DNA from: Henckelia pumila
Lineage: Eukaryota; Streptophyta; Magnoliopsida; Lamiales; Gesneriaceae
Assembly (NCBI RefSeq): GCF_033568475.1
Contig: NC_133122.1
Span: 18,656,206 to 18,720,205 of the forward strand
Direction: 5' to 3'
Length of the DNA stretch: 64,000 bases
Below are positions 23,477 through 35,290 of the stretch, piece by piece. Every line of letters starts with the position of its first letter. Position 1 is the first letter of the stretch. The translations under genes and the position numbers were made by a program. The notes beneath the pieces were generated by a model, which saw only the letters and a program-made list of their open reading frames with translations, ran no database searches and had not been told where the DNA came from.

Positions 23477-24985
23477 TTAAACATCAACAATTTTAGCTGT
23501 TAAATCCTCAATGAATTTATCAAGATTCCTCTGGGAAGATCCACCAATATCCAATGCATTGTGCAAGATTTTCTTCACCTTCTCCGATCGGTCCCTTAAT
23601 CCCTGTGAAGCTGATGCATTCATGAAACCTCTAATCTTTTCTGCAACTTGTTGCCTGTGAATGGATTCTCCATCAGAAAGATTAATCCCGATCTTCAAAT
23701 CCTCCACCACCAATTTCCTATTGGTAGGTTGATCATATGCCACCGGATTACAGATCATTGGAACACCGAACCACATACTCTCCAGCGTCGAATTCCATCC
23801 GCAATGTGTGACGAACCCTCCCACCCCTGCATTCGAAAGAACCATTATTTGATCACACCATGGAACAATCAGCCCCCTGTCCTTTGTTTCATCCTGGAAT
23901 CCATCCGGGAAAATGTCCGAGTCCCCGGAATCCAGAATATCTTCTCGTGCCACCCAAAGAAAGTTCACCCCACTTAGCAGAAGCCCGTAGGCGATTTCTT
24001 GAATCACCTGTTTAGTCGTCTGAACCACGCTGCCAAACGAGACATACAGAACCGAGCCCGGAGGTTTCGAGTCCAGCCATTTCGCGCAGTCTGATTCGGA
24101 CCGTAGACTTATGTCTGGACGATTGGTGAAAGAGTAAACAGGGCCGATTGCATACGTTGGCTGGTTCTTGCTAAGAGTAGTTAAGGTTTTGGACTCGAGT
24201 TCTTGGACAGTGTGATGCAACACGAAATCTGCTCTGTTCATTTCGTGAAATGCCGCAAATACAAAATTGTGAATGGGAGTTCCTATTTCCTCTTCTTTGA
24301 AGTATGACATCAAGTTTTTCGATGATATTGCGTCTACTCCAGGAACGTATGTTATTTCTTCTTCTTCCGTGTCTCCTGATCATCAAGAAAAAGGGTCTTA
24401 AAAACTGCTCGATGATCAAAATGAAATCGCCATAAATTCATAAACTGATCAGAAAAATAATATACCTTTGACTGGAAAATGGCCATTCTGAGTTAGGAGT
24501 TCCCAGTGACAGCCAATAGCAAAAGCCAGAGCTGGCTGCGTGAAAAACGAAACATTTACCAGACCATACTTGTTCGCGATCCAGGGAGACCACGCAAAGA
24601 AACTGTCTGCAATCAATACAGAAACGGGAGGTGACGATGAACCAGACCCGATCATGTTCCCCATAAATTCATCGACCCGACCTGGAAAATCATTCAGCAG
24701 GGATATGAAATACTCGACAAACTGAAGACGACGATCAAAATCCACCGGAAAGCCGTCGTAAATAGTACAGCAAGTGATATCGAGGCCTGATTTCCGAGCT
24801 TGGGAGAACAAGTCGGTTTGTTTATCATTGGTGAGAGTGTGGTATATGTATTGGGTGTGGACAAATGTGATGGTGAAGCCCTTAGAAGCAAGTTTAATGG
24901 CTAAATCGACAAAGGGATTGATATGGCCTTGGTAAGGAAGTGGGAACATTAAAGCGTGGAGCTTGCAGCTTCTTGCTTCCGCCAT
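23477..24985 (-). CDS. UGT86A: UDP-glycosyltransferase, UGT86A-like (copy 2, intact)
   Basis: Same family and layout as copy 1. Exons 24466-24985 and 24375-23477, a short intron (24376-24465) in the same position and phase, 472 aa. Catalytic His21 in PYQGHINPF, Asp in LIADSFFAW, PSPG box from WCDQIMVLS to VAYDQ with HCGWNSTLES; box position 10 is Asn, as I recall for Arabidopsis UGT86A. The start at MAEARSCKLHALM is preferred over an in-frame ATG 12 codons upstream (25021) because it fits the family N-terminus and pseudogene copy 3. A TATA box lies about 50 bp upstream. Acceptor substrate unknown. Confidence 0.93.
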
Positions 24986-25033
24986 TTTCCGCAGAGAATG
25001 AAGCACTATCGATCGATTCATTCATTCACCTCT

Positions 25034-25043
25034 CTTATATATT
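25034..25043 (-). promoter_or_regulatory. TATA box of UGT86A copy 2
   Basis: AATATATAAG on the minus strand, about 50 bp upstream of the chosen ATG. The placement would give a short leader and supports that start. Confidence 0.5.
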
Positions 25044-25589
25044 CTTTTCTATTTGTAGTTATAAAAGTTACACTTGAATTGTGCGACACTTGTGGATTTC
25101 GGGTCCGTTTTTCTCATTTCTCTATTTGAAAATTATAAAATATGTATCATAATATAGATCTAATACTGAATACGTGTTCAATTACTCACTGTGACAAATA
25201 TTAAATGTGCAATTATTACAAAAATTTAAGGGTTATGGTGTCTATTAAAATTTCAAAGAAGAGGAGTGTATATTTTCAATATTGATTGGGAGGTTTTGAT
25301 CATTTTTAAAAGTGACCATTTAAAATTTCAAAAAAAAAAAAATACCAATTTAAAAAAAAACAAAAGAGTAAAATTGGGGGAGAAAAAGGAAAAAATAAGA
25401 CGGATCATGCTATATGTAAATGAACGAGTCTTACACACTGAGTTTCAAAGTTTATTTAAAATTACAAAATTATTTTAAATGCATTTTTGAAAATAAAATT
25501 CAAAATTAATATAAAAATAATTTTATAATTTCAAATATAATTTATAACTCTCTTTATAAATATAACATTTTTCAAATGAGATATATACA

Positions 25590-26430
25590 CAAAGATGGTC
25601 CTGCCCCAGGGCAAATCGGGCTTATGCTCATAGTGAGGCCCAAAATTTACTAAAAAGTTTTAATATATACTATAAATATTATGAATTAATATAGTTGAAA
25701 TTAATTATTATATTATAATAGTTATTAGAAATATCGAAGAATACTTATGCATCGTCAACAAAAAAACTATCATCCAAAATGATATATATGTTCTATCTTT
25801 GCTTCGTTCACCACCTCGATTAGTTTGGTGTAGTTTGTCGTCGACCGTCACTTTCCATCGCCTCTCCTTTATCATCGACGTTCGTAGTCTTTAGTTTTAT
25901 AGCTTGATGTTCGACCAATTTTTTCGGTCTTTGTGTTAGTTAAAATTTGACTTATGACTCGTCCAATTTAATTTTGATTTAATGTTAGATTTTAATATTT
26001 ACACTTAATTTCATGTCGTGGTTGAAAATTTATGGATTGAAGGTACGAATTTCGACACATAATTTTGAAAATTGGAAATTTTATTTAATTTATCTTTGAA
26101 TGATTTTCTAAATTAAATTCACACTTAAATTGTGAGTTTTGATGTTTCAATGTGATTTTTTTTGGATAATTTCATAATTATATTCACAAAAGATGAATGT
26201 AATTTCGTACTGTTCAATTATATTTGATTTTTTTTTTAAATAGGACTATTGGAGTTGATATTTATCTACACCCCACTTATATGTAAAATGAAGTGCAAAT
26301 TTACTCACAAATGAAATGCAAATAATTAAAAAAAATAGAATCTAAATATCCATTTTTTTAAATTAATGTAAGAAACTCTTATTTTAATATTTGTCCCGGG
26401 ATTCATTTTTCTTTGGACCGCCCCTGCATG
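25590..26430. mobile_element. Possible decayed DNA transposon (hAT-like ends)
   Basis: The left side has GGTCCTGCCCCAGGGCAAAT and the right side, reversed, has GGGGCGGTCC ... CCCGGGACAAAT, a loose inverted match of the type seen in hAT-derived elements. The interior is AT-rich and non-coding. No TSD was settled, so this is tentative. Confidence 0.3.
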
Positions 26431-26970
26431 TATATCGGGCGGAACGTTAATTTGATAGAAGATAGAAGTGATCATGATAGAAATTAGTGTGACATTCAAA
26501 AACTTTTTAAAATTTTTTATATGAGGAAAGCACTTGTCGGTCTTTATACTTTTAGACGAGTATTAGATAAATCTTTGGATTAACACAATAGTGTATATGT
26601 AAATCAAGCTAGTAAGGTAAGCTACAATAAACAAATTTTATATGACAATTTTGTTTGAAAAAATATTAATAAAAAAATCAAACTTTCATGCATCAATTGA
26701 TAAAATGCTTACATATTCCACCAACTCGAATCCTTCAAAATCATTTAATTTTATGCAGCGCGTCAGTCTGTATAACAACAGGCATTTTTCGTAGAAGATG
26801 GTATATTTTTAATAACTATTCTTGCTTCAACTTCTATATCCAAATATCTTTACATTTTAAATTTTAATTTCAAAAATGGCGGCGAACCTGTTAATTACTT
26901 GGTTGACACGCACCGAAGAATAGGACTGGACAAGTAAAAAAGAAAACATAGGATTTTACAAAGGTAGAAT

Positions 26971-27191
26971 GTCAAGAGTCACGATATGCGATGCTATGGT
27001 AGATTGGGATAAGCATTTTTGGTGTTTTTTATTTCGATTTGTCAAGAGTCACGATATGCGATGCTATGGTAGATTGGGATAAGCATTTTTGGTGTTTTTT
27101 ATTTTTAAAAAAATAAATAAATGTTTCAACTAACATTTCCGAGTTTTTTATTTTTAAAAAAATAAATAAATGTTTCAACTAACATTTCCGA
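26971..27191. repeat. Two adjacent tandem duplications
   Basis: A 64-bp exact match (26971-27034 and 27041-27104, period 70) is followed directly by a 49-bp exact tandem repeat (27094-27142 and 27143-27191). The identity of both pairs means they arose recently. Confidence 0.9.
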
Positions 27192-27526
27192 AAACACAGA
27201 AAGTATCGATGAAAATCAAATATTTGTTATCAAACAAGATGTTCATAATAGTTTCGGGGATAGCTGTGATTTCTTTTTCAAGGAGGTAATACTTATTACC
27301 TTCTTCTTCAAATCAGTGGTCGCAAATGACGTGGTTCATCTTAAATGAAATTAACCTTTTATATAATAATAAAAAAACTTATTTATTAATTATTATTATT
27401 ATGTCGTAACAGACTAACAGTGGTGTTGGATGATTAGCTTCTTAACAAACATTGGTAACACACACACACACACACGATGCATGTGATCTTTCGGTATTAT
27501 ACATTAAGACACCGTTCTGTTCACCA

Positions 27527-27819
27527 TCTTACTATCTTATTAAAGAAGAGCACCACTTAGTAACTGAATTAAAATTAATTTGGTGAAGCTGAGGAAATAT
27601 CTAAAATACCCTTAAAAAACAAAATCTCAATCTATATCTCTATTTATATTTTAAATTTCATTTGTCCACGATTTTATCTATTTGCGTGCCTTGATTATAT
27701 TTTTAAATTTAAATTGATTTGAAACAAAAAACACAATATATATATATATATACATACACACACAATAAATAATATTTATATTTTAATCACACGCACAACG
27801 CGTGTGCAGACGCGGCTAG
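27527..27819 (+). mobile_element. Short non-autonomous Helitron
   Basis: Starts TCTTACTATCTTATTAAAG after an A, and ends with the hairpin CACACGCACAACGCGTGTG followed by CAGACGCGG and CTAG, then T. TC...CTAG ends with a 3' hairpin, insertion between A and T and no TSD fit the Helitron pattern. 293 bp, no coding. Confidence 0.6.
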
Positions 27820-27839
27820 TATTACTAATATGAGTAACA

Positions 27840-28005
27840 CTCTTGTGAGACGGTCTCACAAATGAGTCGGATCAATCCTATCCATATTTATAATAATAAG
27901 TAATGATTTTGACATAAAATACAATATTTTTTAATGAAAAACCCATATAAGAGATCCGTCTCAAGAAAATGACATTTGAGACCGTCTTATATGAGTTTTT
28001 GTCTA
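27840..28005. repeat. Short repeat with GTGAGACGGTCTCAC termini
   Basis: Left end TTGTGAGACGGTCTCACAAATG; right end GACATTTGAGACCGTCTTATATGAG, inverted relative to it, about 165 bp. I know similar sequence only as a frequent plant repeat; superfamily not assigned. Confidence 0.45.
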
Positions 28006-28367
28006 TTAATATATGTATAACTCATCTAATCTCATCACACGTTTTTCTCAATATATTATTTATCCATATATTAACTATTTATTTTACATCAATCAAATCA
28101 TTAATTATTTATAATACATCAATCAAATCATTGAATTTAAATTATTATATTATCTCTTATAAATAATATAATTTTTATTTTATTTATTGTTAAAAATACA
28201 AAATAGTCATTTAACATTTTTATATAAAAATTTAATCAATTAAATCAAATAAAACATAATTTATCAATCAAATCCAATATTATTTTAACTATATTTTTTA
28301 TTTATTTTATTACATTATATTAGTTATCTATATATTAGATATATCATCATTCAAACCAAACGGTGCC

Positions 28368-29876
28368 TAAACATTAATAATTTTAGCCGTTAAATCCTCG
28401 ATGAATTTATCAAGATTCCTCTCCGAAGATCCACCAATATCCAATGCATTATGCAAGATGTTCTTCACCTTCTCCGCTTGGTGCATGAATCCCTGCAAAG
28501 TTGATCCACTCATGAAACCTCTGATCTTTTCTGCAACTTCTTCCCTGTGAAATATGGATCCTCCATCAGAAAGATTAATCCCCATCTTCAAATCCTCCAC
28601 CACCAATTTCCTGTTGGTAAGTTGATCATACGCCACTTGATTACAGATCATTGGAACACCAAACCACATACTCTCCAGCGTCGAATTCCATCCGCAATAT
28701 GTGACGAACCCTCCCACCCCTGCATTCGAAAGAACCATTATTTGATCACACCATGGAACAATCAGCCCCCTGTTCTTGGTCTCATCCTGGAATCCATCCG
28801 GGAAAATGTCCGAGTCCCTGGAATTCAGAATATCTTCTCGTGCCACCCAAAGAAAGTTCACCCCACTTAGCAGAAGCCCGTGGGCGATTTCTTGAATCAC
28901 CTGTTTAGTCGTCTGAACCACGCTGCCAAACGAGACATATAGAACCGAGCCCGGAGGTTTCGAGTCGGACCATTTCGTGCAGTCTGATTCAGACCGTAGA
29001 CTTCTGGCCACCCGAGTGATGTCTGGACGATTGGTGAAAGAGTAAACAGGGCCGATTGCATATGTTGGCTGGTTCTTGCTTAGAGTACTCAAGGTTTTGG
29101 ACTGGAGTTCTTGGACACTGTAAAGCAACGCGAAGAAGGTCCCGTTTGGTTTCAAAAGCCAGGCCAAAAAAGCACTTTTTAAAGTGTTTTTCAGTTAACA
29201 AGGTGTTTGGTTGATTAAAAAAGTGCTTAAATAAGCACTTTTTAAAGTCAAAATTAAAGCTTTTTCAAAAGCCAAAAATTGTAGCCTTTAAAAGCACTTA
29301 TTTTAAAAAATCTTATCAAAATCCAAACGGGCTCGAAATCTGCTCTATTCATTTCATGAAATGCTACAAACACAGCTTTGGCAACAGTTTCTGTTTCCTC
29401 TTCTTTGAAATATGACATCAAGTCCTTTGTGGATATCGAATCCACACCAGGAATGTATTTTATCTCCTCCTCAGTGTCTCCAGCTGACACATCAACACAA
29501 AAATAGACAAATATTCAAGCTAAGTCCTAAAACCACTCAAAGATTAGTTTCTCATTATAAGATCACCATAAATTTAGTACAAGAAACTACCTTTAAGTGG
29601 AAAATGACCATTCTGAGTTACGAGATCCCAGGTGGCAGCCGACGTGAAAAACCAAAGCTGGCTGCGTGAAAAACGAAACATTCACCAGATGATACTTGTT
29701 TGCTATCCAGGGAGACCACGCAAAGAAACTGTCTGCAATCAATACAGATGATACTTGTTTGCTATCCAGGCCTTAGAAGCAAGTTTAATGGCTAAATCCA
29801 CAAAGGGATTGATATGACCTTGGTAAGGAAGTGGGAACATTATGGCGTGGATCTTGCAGCTTCTTGCTTCCTCCAT
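28368..29876 (-). pseudogene. UGT86A: UGT86A-like pseudogene (copy 3)
   Basis: Closest to copy 2. Exon 1 opens well (start 29876, MEEARSCKIHAIM, then PYQGHINPF) but about 255 bp of its middle, counted against copy 2, is missing and replaced by a 26-bp duplicated filler, so the acceptor-binding half is lost. Exon 2 is split by a ~200-bp MITE (29138-29334). The downstream part keeps a good PSPG box (WCDQIMVLS ... VAYDQ) except that THCGWNS reads TYCGWNS, losing the UDP-contacting His. The stop codon TAG is formed by the TAA target duplication plus the first base of a MITE. A TATA-like TTTATAAAG lies ~80 bp upstream of the start. It cannot make a working enzyme. Confidence 0.9.
29138..29334. mobile_element. 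MITE in exon 2 of the UGT pseudogene
   Basis: Ends GGTCCCGTTTGG (left) and CCAAACGGGCTC (right), imperfect 12-bp TIRs, with inverted inner words AAAGCACTTTTTAAAG / AAGCACTTATTTT. GAA flanks both sides (29135-29137 and 29335-29337). Comparison with copy 2 (CAACACGAAATCTGC) confirms it is an insertion. Superfamily uncertain. Confidence 0.75.
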
Positions 29877-30482
29877 TTTCTACAGAGATTAATTGAACAA
29901 TCGGGGGATGGTTCCAGTTCGAGTAGACGATTCATTCGTTCGTTATCTTTATAAATAAAATTTATCATTTATGATTGTCTTTTTGCGATTTCGATCTTTT
30001 ATATTTTTAGATTTCAGTTTTAGTTCGCTATCTTTATTATTATTTTTGGTAATTTTAGTTTTTTTTTTTCCGGATGTGCCACTGATGTGACACAAATACA
30101 GTTAATGTGAAGCTGATGAGTACAGTGCCACGTAAGCATTTTCAAAGAAAAATGACTGAAATTGTCAAAAATCATAACATGCATGACTAAAACTGAAATA
30201 TCAAAATATAAAAAAATCAAAATCGCAAAGTGATAACGAAAAATGAAAATAATTGCGGTTTTTTCTGAATAATATTTGTACTCTTACGCATACATTATAT
30301 TCTCGTACAGTTCACTTTTTTTATTATTGAAATAAAAAAAATTCAAAAAATGGCACCACTTGTGGTTCACATATTTCGAAGTACTATCGTTCTGACGAAA
30401 CATACAAATGAATCCTAGGTGAATGAGAAAGCTTGGAGCCATACGGATTGGCACGAGTGCAACAAAAAAATAATTACAAATA
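29877..30482. other. Intergenic, no gene seen
   Basis: Upstream region of the UGT pseudogene up to the TSD of MULE 2. No coding or repeat structure beyond poly-T/A tracts. Confidence 0.4.
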
Positions 30483-30492
30483 TACAATGCTT

Positions 30493-30634
30493 GGGTTTTT
30501 TAAATAAATATAATAAATTTTAAAAAAACTTAAACAAATATAACAAATTTTAAAGCTTTTAAAAAATATAATAACGTGAGGTTTGAAACCCCACTTTCTT
30601 GAAGATCTGGGGTTTGAGACCCCGACTCCTCATT
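30493..30634 (+). repeat. Left TIR of MULE 2
   Basis: 142 bp, inverted match to 38580-38720. Contains two GGTTTGA(A/G)ACCCC words. An (AT)n tract follows at about 30688-30719, mirrored by (AT)n at 38525-38561 on the other side. Confidence 0.8.
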
Positions 30635-30680
30635 TGTTATTTTCGAGGAGTCGAGGTTTGAAACCCCTACTTCTCATAGC

Positions 30681-30725
<45 letters not shown>

Positions 30726-31131
30726 AATATTAATTCTTTTCATTAATATTTTTTAGTTTTATATTTACAGATTTAATTGTTTTTGCAAGTTAAAAAAAAT
30801 AATTATTATGATTAAAAATTTATTATTTGTTTAAAATTTTTATAATACAGTTGAACTTTTATAAATTAATAATATAACGATGATGATATTTTAATAATTT
30901 AAAAATTCATTAGTTAATCGATAAATTAATAAATTATTATTTATAGAGTATTGTTGATTCAAAATGAATATAGAGATTAATTATATAAGAAAATTGTGTT
31001 TTATTAATTTTCATAGATTTATATAAGAGTCTTCTAAATCGAGATTGAAAAATTATTATTTTCATAATTAATAATTATAAAAAGTATTTTTAAGGTTTTA
31101 TATGCATATATGTTTTTCCTATTATAAAATT

Positions 31132-32329
31132 TAGAATGAAATAAAACGATAAAATAAACTTTCATAAATTTAATTTTTGATAAATTAATAATTTTTATAA
31201 AAGATAATTTTTTTCAATCTCGGCTCGGATTGATATGTTAAATTAATAGTTTTAATAAATTAATAAGATTATAATTTTTTTTAGAAAAACTCTTATAAAA
31301 ATTTATGAAAATAAACATATATAACCAAAACCACGTTCATTCAATCAAAAAATAATTTTTAAAATAATAATTTATTAATTTATCTGTTAATTGATATCTT
31401 TCTAAAATTGAATATTATTGATCAAAATATTATTAATTTATAAAATTTCTACATCATTGTAAAATTCCAAAAATCTAAAATATTATTAACTTTCGTTTTT
31501 AAAAAATACTATTAACCATATTAATCACTTTTCAAACATGTAATTAATAAATTGAAAAATAAATAAACAAATGTCTATCTACAATTTCCAGGAGTAACAA
31601 AATATATTCTTTAAAATATTAATTTATTAATTCATCGATTAATCAAAATTTCTCTAAATTAGTAAAATATTATTATTATATATTAAGAATTTTCCCGTAG
31701 ACGCCATATTTTCATTTATCGAGATTGATCTTATGTGTTATAAATATTACACTTTTATTTTATTAGTTTTTTTCTAAAATTTCGATATTTCAAATTTTTA
31801 TATTTTCTCAACTAAACACTATAGATAAGATAAATTGATAAATAAATTTTAAATTTAATTTTTAAATTATTATATAAATAAAAAATAAATTTAAATATTA
31901 TCGAAAAAAGAATATTTATACATAACATATAATATTAAATATATTATATAATTTTATACACACACAACGTGTGTGTGCGATTATGCTAGTTATTTTATAA
32001 AGAGAATATGGTCAAAATGTTCTTGTATATTTACTCATTTTGTGTTTTGGTCATTTAAGTATTTAATTTTGGATATTGGTCCTATAACTTAAGTTATATT
32101 TTGGTTTTAGTCTTTTCTTCATGGATTATCGACGTGAAATTAGAAAATGATGACGTGCCAACTAAAAATTTTTCACGGCATTGAAAAATGATGATGTATC
32201 TGTTGTGGCATCAATACTTAAATGTCATGTTTTCAAAATCAGATTGGACCAATCGGTTCAACCGGTTCGACCAGGAATCGGTCACCGGTCTGGTCTAAAA
32301 CACTCCAAAAAACCGTTTTAACCGTTCAA
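31132..32329 (+). repeat. 1.2-kb direct repeat in MULE 2, copy 1
   Basis: Matches 36698-37857 in the same orientation from TAGAATGAAATAAAA to AACCGTTCAA, with small indels. It includes a Helitron-like 3' end (CACACACAACGTGTGTG ... CTAGT, CTAG at 31986-31989) and the start of an ACCGGTTC-rich repeat. The repeat frames 4.4 kb of unrelated DNA. It is not an LTR pair by its ends. Confidence 0.85.
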
Positions 32330-33569
32330 AGTAATGCTTTATTGGTTCAAAGCATTATATGACATGAAAAATAATGCTTTATTGGTCCAAAGTATCAAAT
32401 TTTATGCCAAAAGTATTACTCTTTTGGTCAAACGTATTACTTGGAAATATATGACTTTCATATTAAAAAAATGTTGTTTTGTAATCTATGATTATGATTT
32501 TATTTTTGCCAAAAGTATTACTTGGATATATATTGTTAATTTACATGAAAATATTTTTTTGGTCCAAAATATAATTTTTTATGGCAAAAGTATTAATGTT
32601 TTGGGCAAAAGTATTACTTAAAAAATATATGGTTATATCACATAAAAATATTGATTTATAATATATGATTGTGAAAAGTATTATTATTTTTCAAAATAAT
32701 TAGTTTCTATACCAAAAGTATTACTTGAAGGGAGCGTTTGCGATCACTAAAAAAAAGTGATTGTTAGCTTTTGGCTTAAAAAATTTATTTTTGTGTGTTT
32801 CTTAAACGTAGATCATGTGTTAGCTTATGCTTAACTTAATTGAAATCCAAAAGCTAGTCATGTGGTGATTATGATTCTCCAAAAGTGATTCTAATAAGAA
32901 GGTCATTGTTAAAATCACTCTAATCACTTATTTATCAAACACTACCCAACTTTGATTTTTAGATTTTCACATTTGTTTCCAAACACTACCAACTTTTGAT
33001 TTTTCTTAACTTTTTTATAATCTATAAATTAATCACTTCTACAAAAGCACAATCTATTGTAAACACTCCCGAAATATATGATTATTTCACATAAAAAATA
33101 TTATTTGTTTGACTAAAATTATTGCTTTTTTGAGTAAATGTATTACGTTTTCTAGTAAAAGTATTATTTGGAAATATATGGTCGTCCCCTGAAAAATATT
33201 ATTTTGTAGTATATGATTATGAAAAGTATTATTATTTTTTCCCAAAGTATTACTTATTTAGACAAAAAATGTTAATTTTATGCCAATAATATTACTTGAA
33301 AATATATTATTATTATTTCAAAATATTATTTTTTGACCAAAAATATTACTTGGAAATATATTTTTATGTCAAATAAAAATATTGTTTTGTAATCTATAAT
33401 TATGAGAAGTATTATTTTTATGATCAAAAGTATTAATTTTATGGACAAAGATATTAGTTTTTATATCAAAAGTATTATTCTGAAATATATTGTTATTTCA
33501 CATGAAATATATATATTAATTTTTTTGACCAAAAGTACTAATTGAAAAATATGGTTATTTCACATAAAA

Positions 33570-33600
<31 letters not shown>

Positions 33601-33660
33601 TATTAGCATCATTACTTTTTGAGAGATTGTGATTTTTACAAGAAACTTGTACTGAAATAT
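32330..33660. repeat. Degenerate AT-rich repeat array
   Basis: Words such as CAAAAGTATTACTT, GGAAATATATG and TTTCACATAAAA(A)TATT recur many times at irregular ~60-80 bp spacing, so the stretch is a decayed tandem array. One MITE (32730-33070) interrupts it. An (ATT)n tract lies near 33567-33602. Confidence 0.6.
32730..33070. mobile_element. MITE, 341 bp
   Basis: Ends GGGAGCGTTTGCGATCAC and, reversed, GGGAGTGTTTACAATAG; GAA flanks both sides (32727-32729, 33071-33073). Inner inverted words AAGTGATT / AATCACTT occur. Non-coding. Confidence 0.6.
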
Positions 33661-34207
33661 ATGGAATCATAAAAAGATTAAACAAGAAAAGTTGATCTCA
33701 TTGTCAACTGATTGTTTATCAACTTTGGCATTTATAACGCTCCTAAGGGTGCAAAAATTTTGGCGAGCCATATCAGTCAAGTCAAGCTATGTGAATTGCT
33801 GAACTCGAGAGTCAAGTTCAAACTATTTCGTAGATTTTTTTAATCTCAATTAAAGTAGAATTTTAATATAATAATATGAGTACAAGTACACTTGTTAAAC
33901 AAGCTCATGAGCTGGAGTTTTTTTTTATTTGTCAAAGCTAAGATCACTCAACGAGATTAATCAAACTATAATTCGAAACAAACTAGAGTACAAATTAGTT
34001 CTTAAAAGTTCGAGCTTGAGCTCTGATTTGCGTTCTACTGTAACAAATTCAACCATGCATAAGAGCTGCAGTTAACTCCATGCCGCTGAATAATATAAAC
34101 TGGCAGCACCATCCATTAGCCTCTTCCCCCATCTGTCGCCTCTGAAGCTAACGTTAATCCACACTTCATCCTAATTGCTGACATTGAGAATAAGAGAAAT
34201 CTCACCA

Positions 34208-34816
34208 TTAACCCAACAAGGCATCCATCAACATATTTTTTTCCCTAAATCCAATGGTCTGAAATGTTAGCCAATAAGAACCTATACGCAGCATCCCCCA
34301 AGAATATTCAAAGAAGGTATCCAAATCATCAAGATAAGACCAAATACATTGTGGTGTACGTAAGTTGCTAGCTAAAAACAAAACACAGTTGAATGCAAAC
34401 AAAATAAAAAACCTAACAAAGTCATCTACATCTTGATCAGACTTCTTGTCAGCTAACTCAATAAGTTTGGTAGATATAGCATCCCTATCACCGATTGATC
34501 GTTTCCCTTGGAAATATCGATCAAGGAAATCTGAACCCAAATTAAGATCTAGGTCCACAGGCTGCCTAGCTTGAGGCAACCCTAAAACAATTGAAAAATA
34601 TGTAGTAGTAAATGATACATTAATATCGGACCCAAAACGAAAGGAAGCGTTTTTTGTTTCTGCATTGAATCTTTTCAGAATGAAATCAAATCTTGTATTA
34701 AATATGGCTAACTTTGGCATCTCCAACCATTCTGCAACTGGTGTGTTAGAGATTCTCTTACGTATCTTTTCACCAAGCTTTGACAATAAAATTTTCATCA
34801 CATCTATAAAAATCAT
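34208..34816 (-). pseudogene. Fragment of Ulp1-type MULE protein (N-terminal domain)
   Basis: About 200 codons matching the first exon of the Ulp1-like gene of MULE 1: PVAEWLEMPKL, FILKRFNAET, YFSIVLGLPQARQPVDLDL, DFVRFFILFAFNCVLF and SYLDDLDTFFEYSWG line up in order with PFSEWLKIPNL, VLKRFDVQS, FSIVMGLKYIGQPVNIDL, ARMFILYLFNCVIF and PYLDDLDLFFYYSWG. After YSWG the match shifts frame, so it is decayed. No peptidase exons follow. Roughly half the residues match, so it comes from a different branch, not from MULE 1 itself. Confidence 0.75.
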
Positions 34817-34925
34817 TGGAGAATACTTAGAAAAACATCGTTTCTTACTCTTTCCACGCCCCTTATCAATATCATCAACATTCTTTCTTTTACTTTACAT
34901 TTCTGAAGGATAAAAACGAATAATC

Positions 34926-35290
34926 ACTACAATAAATTTGGGTATCAACAACACATAAAAGACAACGGTTTTTTCAAAAACCCATTGTCTTTTAGATTTT
35001 AACAACGGTTTTATTAAAAACCGTTGTTGGCCATATTTTAATGAAAAAAGACAACGGTTTGTAAAAAACTGTTGTCTTTTATATGACAAAGACAACGGTT
35101 TTTGAAAACCGTTGTCTATGAGCGGGCTTTTTATGGCCTATGACAACGGTTTTAATTAACCGTTGTCTATGTGCGTTTTTTTCTTTGTCTACGACAATGA
35201 TTTTTAAAACCGTTGTGTTTTTGTGTTGTTTTATAGAGTCAAACACAACAGATTATGTTAAAGTGTTGTCTTAACTTTTTTTTCTTTAAA
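34926..35290. mobile_element. CACTA-type terminal fragment
   Basis: Starts CACTACAATAAATTTGGG and continues with inverted and direct copies of ACAACGGTTTT / AAAACCGTTGTC (at least eight), the subterminal repeats seen at CACTA element ends. I found no partner end ...TAGTG with the same sequence, so this is one end only. Confidence 0.55.

Larger units (their letters stand above)
25044..27504. other. AT-rich intergenic stretch, no gene seen
   Basis: Between UGT copies 2 and 3. It holds poly-A tracts, a possible decayed DNA transposon (25590-26430) and two adjacent tandem duplications (26971-27191). No frame with recognisable coding content. Confidence 0.5.
27508..28367. mobile_element. Tourist-like (PIF/Harbinger) MITE with nested insertions
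   Basis: Ends GACACCGTTCTGTT (left) and, reversed, GGCACCGTTTGGTT (right), flanked by TAA at 27505-27507 and 28368-28370, the 3-bp TSD usual for PIF/Harbinger. A 293-bp Helitron sits in its left end and a GAGACGGTC repeat follows, so the original MITE was much shorter. The right TSD overlaps the stop codon of UGT copy 3. Confidence 0.55.

Noticed and set aside
23117-27819. One large Helitron that captured UGT copy 2
   Set aside because: ATCTTCTATACTATTAGTTAAA near 23117 looks like a Helitron 5' end, but the 3' end at 27819 has a closer and better 5' partner at 27527.
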